Assembly: GCA_036262035.1 (NCBI GenBank)
Contig: DATAJS010000010.1
Coordinates: forward strand, 974,915-1,038,914
Direction of reading: 5' to 3'
Length of the DNA stretch: 64,000 nucleotides
DNA from: Burkholderiales bacterium
Lineage (GTDB): Bacteria > Pseudomonadota > Gammaproteobacteria > Burkholderiales > SG8-41
Under the pieces are notes generated by a model. It saw only the letters and a program-made list of their open reading frames with translations. It made no database searches and was not told the origin of the DNA. Numbering within the stretch: position 1 is the first letter of the stretch; every line of letters starts with the position of its first letter. Below, piece after piece: positions 60,060-64,000 of this stretch. The translations under genes and the position numbers were made by a program.

Positions 60060-60266
60060 TCAAGTCAGCCTGAGCTCTCCGTCGAACTGTACGTTGAGAT
60101 CGAGCGTCCCCACGGTGAGCGTCATCTGCGCGGGCATGGTCTCGTTGCCCTTGAGCTTGCCGTCCTCGACCGCCTGGCGGATCGCTTTCTCGATCGCGAG
60201 CTGCGAGTTGACGCCCACCGTCTTGAGGAACTTGCGGATGCTCATGTTCAGAGCTTCGTCGTTCAT
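60060..60266 (-). CDS. DUF6494 family protein
   Basis: 68 residues: MNDEALNMSIRKFLKTVGVN, then IEKAIRQAVEDGKLKG and TLTVGTLDLNVQFDGELRL. Matches the small DUF6494 family of proteobacteria; function unknown. The ATG at 60266 is preferred because GGAGGT lies 8 nt upstream; a second ATG at 60281 overlaps that ribosome site. Confidence 0.82.
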   Translation of the reverse strand: MNDEALNMSIRKFLKTVGVNSQLAIEKAIRQAVEDGKLKGNETMPAQMTLTVGTLDLNVQFDGELRLT

Positions 60267-60312
60267 TTTGTAGACCTCCATCTGAATTTTTACGCGCGCT
60301 TTGCGCGTCTCG

Positions 60313-60357
60313 AACTCCCCTCGCCCGATTGGGAGAGGGGCCGGCGGTGAGGGGTAG
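60313..60357. repeat. CCCCTC...GAGGGG repeat after pgi
   Basis: CTCCCCTCGCCCGATTGG then GAGAGGGGCCGGCGGTGAGG. A CCCCTC/GAGGGG hairpin of the common intergenic type found in many proteobacteria, starting right after the pgi stop on the minus strand. Confidence 0.65.
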
Positions 60358-61986
60358 TCAGGTTTTTGATTTTGTATAGTTGATCAAACCGTTCGTCGAG
60401 CTGTCGTGCGCCGCCGCGGACGCCGCGCCGGTGAGCTCCGGCAGGATGCGGTCGGCGAGCTTCTTGCCGAGCTCCACGCCCCATTGATCGAAAGCATTGA
60501 TACCCCAGATCACGCTCTGGGTGTAGACCTTGTGCTCGTACAGCGCGATGAGCGAACCGAGCGCGCGCGGCGTGAGCGCGTCCAGCACGATCGTGCTGCT
60601 GGGCCGGTTGCCCGGAAAAACCTTGTGCGCGACGAGGCGCTCGACCTCGGGCTCGGGCAAACCCTGCTTCTCCAGCTCCGCGCGCACTTCTTCGGCGGTC
60701 CTGCCTCGCATCAGGGCTTCGCTCTGGGCAAAGCAGTTCGCGAGCAGGATCGCGTGGTGCCCGGGAAGCGTGTGGTGCGGCTTCGCGCACGCGACGAAAT
60801 CGGCGGGCACGATCTCGGTTCCCTGATGCAGCATCTGGTAGAACGCGTGCTGGCCGTTCGTCCCCGGCGAGCCCCACACCACCGGACAGGTGTCGTAGTC
60901 GACGCTCTCGCCGTCGCGCGTGACGCGCTTGCCGTTGCTCTCCATCTCGAGCTGCTGGAGATAGTCGGGGAAACGTTTCAGGCGCATGTCGTACGGCAGC
61001 ACCGCGTGCGCGGTGCGCCCGAAGAAGTCGCCGTGCCAGACGCCGAGCAGCGCCATCACGACCGGCATGTTGCGGTCGAACGGCGCCGTCACGAAGTGCT
61101 CGTCCATCTCGCGCGCGCCGTCGCACAGCGCTTCGAACGCGTCCATGCCGGCCGCGACTGCGATCGGCAGGCCGACCGCGGACCACATCGAATAGCGGCC
61201 GCCGACCCAGTCCCAGAACTCGAAGATACGATCGTCGGCGATGCCGAAGCCGTGCGCGGCCTTGACGTTCGCCGTGACCGCCGCGAAATGCTCGCCGCTC
61301 CGGTTGCCCACCGCCTGCTCGAGCCACGCGCGCACCGTCTTCGCGTTGGTGAGCGTCTCCTGCGTGCCGAAGGTCTTGGAGACGACGATCGCGAGCGTGC
61401 TGTGCGGGTCGAGCTTCGACAGGATCGCAGCGGCGTGCGCGCCGTCGACGTTCGACATGAAGTGCACGCGTACCGATTCGGCTGCATACGGCGCCAGCGC
61501 TTCGACGGCGAGCGCAGGTCCCAGGTCCGAGCCGCCGATGCCGATGTTGATCACGTCGGTGACCGTGCGGCCGGTCGCGCCTTTCAGCGCGCCGTGACGC
61601 AAAGCGTCCGAAAACGAGCGCATCTGCGCGCGCACGCGCGCGACGTCCTGTGTGATGTCGCGGCCGTCGAGCACGACGGGCGTGCGACTGCGCAGCGCGG
61701 TGTGCAGCACCGGACGGTTCTCGGTGACGTTGATGCGCTCGCCCGAGACCAGCTTCTCGATCCATCCGCGCAGGTCCCGCGCTTCGGCGAGCGCCGCGAG
61801 CAGCCGCAGCGTCTCGTCGGTCAGCCAGTGCTTGGAGAAATCGAGCAGCAGCTCGCCGTGGCGGATCGAGTAACGCGAGAAGCGGCGGGGGTCGGCGTCG
61901 AAGAGCTTGCGAAGGTCGAGATCGGCGGCGCGGCCGTGCTGCTCGAGGGCGCGCCACGCGGGCAGCGCGGTGAGTGCGGAAGACAT
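60358..61986 (-). CDS. pgi: Glucose-6-phosphate isomerase
   Basis: 542 residues. NIGIGGSDLGPALAVEAL, VVSKTFGTQETLTNA, DWVGGRYSMWSAVGLP and the C-terminal QWGVELGKKLADRI are the family signatures, including sugar-phosphate binding residues and active-site Glu/His/Lys. Interconverts glucose-6-phosphate and fructose-6-phosphate. Divergent from the EI24 gene with a 23-bp gap, in which GTATAC could serve both -10 elements. Confidence 0.97.
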   Translation of the reverse strand: MSSALTALPAWRALEQHGRAADLDLRKLFDADPRRFSRYSIRHGELLLDFSKHWLTDETLRLLAALAEARDLRGWIEKLVSGERINVTENRPVLHTALRSRTPVVLDGRDITQDVARVRAQMRSFSDALRHGALKGATGRTVTDVINIGIGGSDLGPALAVEALAPYAAESVRVHFMSNVDGAHAAAILSKLDPHSTLAIVVSKTFGTQETLTNAKTVRAWLEQAVGNRSGEHFAAVTANVKAAHGFGIADDRIFEFWDWVGGRYSMWSAVGLPIAVAAGMDAFEALCDGAREMDEHFVTAPFDRNMPVVMALLGVWHGDFFGRTAHAVLPYDMRLKRFPDYLQQLEMESNGKRVTRDGESVDYDTCPVVWGSPGTNGQHAFYQMLHQGTEIVPADFVACAKPHHTLPGHHAILLANCFAQSEALMRGRTAEEVRAELEKQGLPEPEVERLVAHKVFPGNRPSSTIVLDALTPRALGSLIALYEHKVYTQSVIWGINAFDQWGVELGKKLADRILPELTGAASAAAHDSSTNGLINYTKSKT

Positions 61987-62009
61987 ACCGAATTGTATAC
62001 TTGCGCGCC

Positions 62010-62720
62010 ATGACCCTCTTTGGCGCTTACGCCCGTGCGCTGCGCGATGTCTTCAAACCGCGCATCCTCGGCGTGCTCGTGCTGCCGATGCTCGGCGCGA
62101 TCGTGCTGTGGACCGCGCTCGCGTGGTTCTTCTGGGAGGCATGGATGCGGCCGCTGCGCGCTTTCCTCGGCTCCGGCACGGTTGCGGCATGGTTCGGCGG
62201 CTATGCGGATACGTTCGCCAGCGGCAGCGCGGCCTTGCTGCTCTTCGCGCTGGTGATCGGCTCGACGTTCGTCACCGCGATCGTCATCACCGAGCTCGTC
62301 GCGATGCCGGTGATCGTTTCGACGGTGGAGCGCGAATATCCGCAGCTCGCGAAGCGCGGCGGCATGAACGTGACGGGCAGCATCGTGAACGCGGTCGTCG
62401 CGGTCGGCGTGTTCGCCCTGCTGTGGATCGTGACGCTGCCGCTGTGGCTGACCGGCTTCGGCGCGGTGCTGGTGCCCGCGCTCACGTCCGCCTATCTCAT
62501 GCAGCGGCTCTTTCGCTTCGATGCGCTGTCGGAGCACGCGACTCGCGACGAGTATCGCGAGATCGTGAGCAACAACGGCTCGCGCCTGTACGGGCTGGGG
62601 CTCGCGCTGGCGCCGGTGTATTACGTGCCGTTCGTGAATCTGGTGGCGCCGGTGCTTTCAGGACTGGCGTTCACGCACTTCTGTCTCGCAGAGCTGGAGC
62701 GCCACAGGCGCGGTCCATGA
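62010..62720 (+). CDS. EI24/CysZ-like membrane protein
   Basis: 236 residues with about six membrane segments. The N-terminus ARALRDVFKPRILGVLVLP and the C-terminal YVPFVNLVAPVLSGLAFTHF match the EI24 domain (also in CysZ, a sulfate transporter). No cysteine-synthesis genes adjoin, so substrate is open. ATG at 62010 chosen; TATACT at 61996-62001 is very close, so the mRNA could be leaderless or nearly so. Confidence 0.88.
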   Translation: MTLFGAYARALRDVFKPRILGVLVLPMLGAIVLWTALAWFFWEAWMRPLRAFLGSGTVAAWFGGYADTFASGSAALLLFALVIGSTFVTAIVITELVAMPVIVSTVEREYPQLAKRGGMNVTGSIVNAVVAVGVFALLWIVTLPLWLTGFGAVLVPALTSAYLMQRLFRFDALSEHATRDEYREIVSNNGSRLYGLGLALAPVYYVPFVNLVAPVLSGLAFTHFCLAELERHRRGP

Positions 62721-62749
62721 AAAAACGCCGCGAAGGATGCGGCGTTTTT
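62721..62749. terminator. Bidirectional Rho-independent terminator
   Basis: 11-bp stem AAAAACGCCGC/GCGGCGTTTTT with a 7-nt loop, starting directly after the EI24 stop. T-runs on both strands; also ends read-through from the convergent thiolase. Confidence 0.85.
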
Positions 62750-62850
62750 AAAGGAAGGGAGGTTACGGAGGGAAACCTGGGTTTCCCTCTGTTCGTTTAC
62801 CGGCCGCGCAGCGGTCTATGAACGGCTACAGCCGTTCATAGACCGCTGCA
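62750..62850 (-). repeat. Stop-associated GGAGGGAAACC element, copy C (after the thiolase)
   Basis: On the minus strand from the gene end: a 20-bp perfect inverted repeat including the last codons and TAG (62830-62849 with 62808-62827), CGCTGCGC, CCGGTAAACG, the palindrome (62767-62790; 10 of 11 arm positions paired), then ACCTCCCTTCCTTT. Directly adjoins the terminator. Confidence 0.8.
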
Positions 62851-64000
62851 ATCCCCTGTCCGCCGCCGATGCACATCGTCACCAGCGCGTAGCGACCGCC
62901 GGTGCGCTGCAGCTCGTGCAGCGCTTTCACCGTCAACACCGCGCCGGTCGCGCCGATGGGATGGCCGAGGCCGACCGCGCCGCCGTTGGGATTGGTCTTC
63001 TTCGCGTCGAATTTCAGATCGCACGACACCGCGAGCGCCTGCACCGCGAACGCTTCGTTCGACTCGATCACGTCCATGTCCTCGACCGTGAGGCCGGCCT
63101 TGTCGAGCGCGCGCTTGACCGCGGGAACGGGGCCGATGCCCATGATCCTGGGATCGACGCCGGCGAGGCCGTACGACACGAGACGCGCCATGGGCTTCAG
63201 GCCCGCTTTCTCGGCGGCCGACTTCTCCATCAGCACCACCGCCGCCGCGCCGTCGTTGATGCCTGAGGCGTTGCCCGCGGTGACGCTGCCGCCTTCCTTC
63301 TTGAAGACGGCGCGCAGCTTGGCCATCCCTTCGAGGGAAGCATCGGCGCGCGGATGCTCGTCCTTGTCGAACACCACGGTGCCTTTGCGCGTCTTCATCT
63401 CGATCGGGACGATCTGGTCCTTGAAGTAGCCCTTGTCGATCGCGTTCACCGCGCGGCGATGGCTCTCGACCGCGAACTCGTCCTGCTGCTCGCGCGTGAT
63501 CTTCCATTTCTCGGCGATGTTCTCGGCGGTGATGCCCATGTGCACGGTGTCGAACGGATCGGTGAGCGCACCCACCATCATGTCGGTCACCTGGGCGTCG
63601 CCCATGCGCGCGCCCCAGCGCTTGGTCGTGTCGAGATAGCCGCCGCGGCTCATCGACTCGGCGCCGCCCGCGACCGCGGTCGTCGCATCGCCGAGCTGGA
63701 TCGCCTGCGCCGCGCTGACGATCGCCTGCAGGCCGCTGCCGCAGAGGCGGTTCACGGTGAGCGCCGTCGTGTCCTGCGGCAGGCCGCCCTTGAGGCACGC
63801 GACGCGCGAGATGTACATGTCCTTCGCTTCGGTGTGGATCACGTTGCCGAGGACCATCTGGTCGACCTGCTTGGGATCGATGCCGGCGCGCTTCACGGCT
63901 TCCTTGACCACGGTGGCGGCGAGATCGCTGGGCGCCAGGTCTTTCAGGGCGCCGCCGTAATCACCGATCGCCGTACGGACTCCGCTCAGGACGACGACTT
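62826..64000 (-). CDS. Acetyl-CoA acetyltransferase (thiolase), 5' end cut by window
   Basis: At least 390 residues; only the first few codons are missing beyond 64000, since the visible part begins VVVLSGVRTAIGDYGGALKD. Nucleophile Cys in NRLCGSGLQAIVSAAQA, the GHPIGATGA His loop and the second Cys in CIGGGQGIAAVYERL are intact. Degradative/biosynthetic thiolase of the PhaA/AtoB group; substrate range cannot be told. Could serve PHA synthesis given the PhaM homologue at 41286, but the two are far apart. Confidence 0.93.
   Translation of the reverse strand, partial: VVVLSGVRTAIGDYGGALKDLAPSDLAATVVKEAVKRAGIDPKQVDQMVLGNVIHTEAKDMYISRVACLKGGLPQDTTALTVNRLCGSGLQAIVSAAQAIQLGDATTAVAGGAESMSRGGYLDTTKRWGARMGDAQVTDMMVGALTDPFDTVHMGITAENIAEKWKITREQQDEFAVESHRRAVNAIDKGYFKDQIVPIEMKTRKGTVVFDKDEHPRADASLEGMAKLRAVFKKEGGSVTAGNASGINDGAAAVVLMEKSAAEKAGLKPMARLVSYGLAGVDPRIMGIGPVPAVKRALDKAGLTVEDMDVIESNEAFAVQALAVSCDLKFDAKKTNPNGGAVGLGHPIGATGAVLTVKALHELQRTGGRYALVTMCIGGGQGIAAVYERL

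Overview
The window is high-GC (by eye about 65-67 %), densely coding bacterial chromosome from a betaproteobacterium, probably an uncultured Burkholderiales/Nitrosomonadales-type lineage. The evidence is the protein families and their order: lptFG; ilvBNC-pssA-leuA; proS divergent from rppH; rplU-rpmA-obgE-proB divergent from ispB; tRNA-Pro-pilS-pilR-ampD-nrdAB; tamAB; orn divergent from an M48 protease. PhaM, DUF3106/DUF3619, DUF2069, DUF6494 and CNP1-like proteins are also typical of that class. No prophage, insertion sequence, CRISPR array or integron is visible.

Layout. 1-2.3 kb: lipopolysaccharide export permeases (lptF, lptG). 2.3-4.2 kb: an ECF-like sigma factor with a membrane partner, a DUF3106 protein and an RDD protein. 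4.3-10.4 kb: branched-chain amino-acid synthesis (ilvB, ilvN, ilvC, leuA) with phosphatidylserine synthase. 10.4-14.8 kb: quinone reductase WrbA, a TylF-type methyltransferase, a YihY-type membrane protein, two tandem small paralogues and a lytic transglycosylase. 14.8-20.5 kb: proS, a spermidine-synthase-like protein, rppH, a CBS protein, a cyclopropane-fatty-acid synthase homologue and a CNP1-like lipoprotein. 20.5-24.6 kb: proB, obgE, rpmA, rplU, ispB. 24.7-33.2 kb: tRNA-Pro(CGG), PP0621-like protein, pilS/pilR, ampD, nrdA/nrdB. 33.2-42.6 kb: small proteins, a histone-H1-like protein, threonine aldolase, an atypical EF-G, a second ECF sigma/anti-sigma-like pair, a lytic transglycosylase behind a long leader, PhaM and prolyl iminopeptidase. 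42.7-48.3 kb: tamB/tamA. 48.4-55.7 kb: malic enzyme, fumarase C, SDR, MOSC protein, CoA pyrophosphatase, GreB, a CobD/CbiB-family protein. 55.7-64 kb: a repeat-flanked orphan gene, rsgA, a pterin dehydratase, M48 protease, orn, aspartic protease, a DUF6494 protein, pgi, an EI24 protein and a thiolase cut by the window end.

Most genes sit in short co-directional groups with 1-25 bp overlaps, so translational coupling is common (lptF/lptG, sigma/DUF3619/DUF3106, SLT/proS, the small W-x-F pair, tamA/tamB, M48/pterin dehydratase, orn/aspartic protease).

The most unusual content lies between the genes. At least seven families of short dispersed repeats occur, most of them directly after stop codons. 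The best is an element of about 75 bp present three times (after pilR, tamB and the thiolase) in the same orientation relative to the upstream gene; each copy has an invariant palindrome plus a stop-proximal hairpin whose sequence differs per locus. A 35-bp GGGGTC palindrome occurs after two genes and, at orn, reads into the predicted N-terminus of the next protein. Heptad/octad arrays with a TCAC core occur at five gene junctions. Other items to check are a ~360-nt leader upstream of a lytic transglycosylase, a leucine-rich 30-codon ORF before leuA, paired NrdR-like boxes before nrdA, and an EF-G paralogue lacking the RGIT switch motif.
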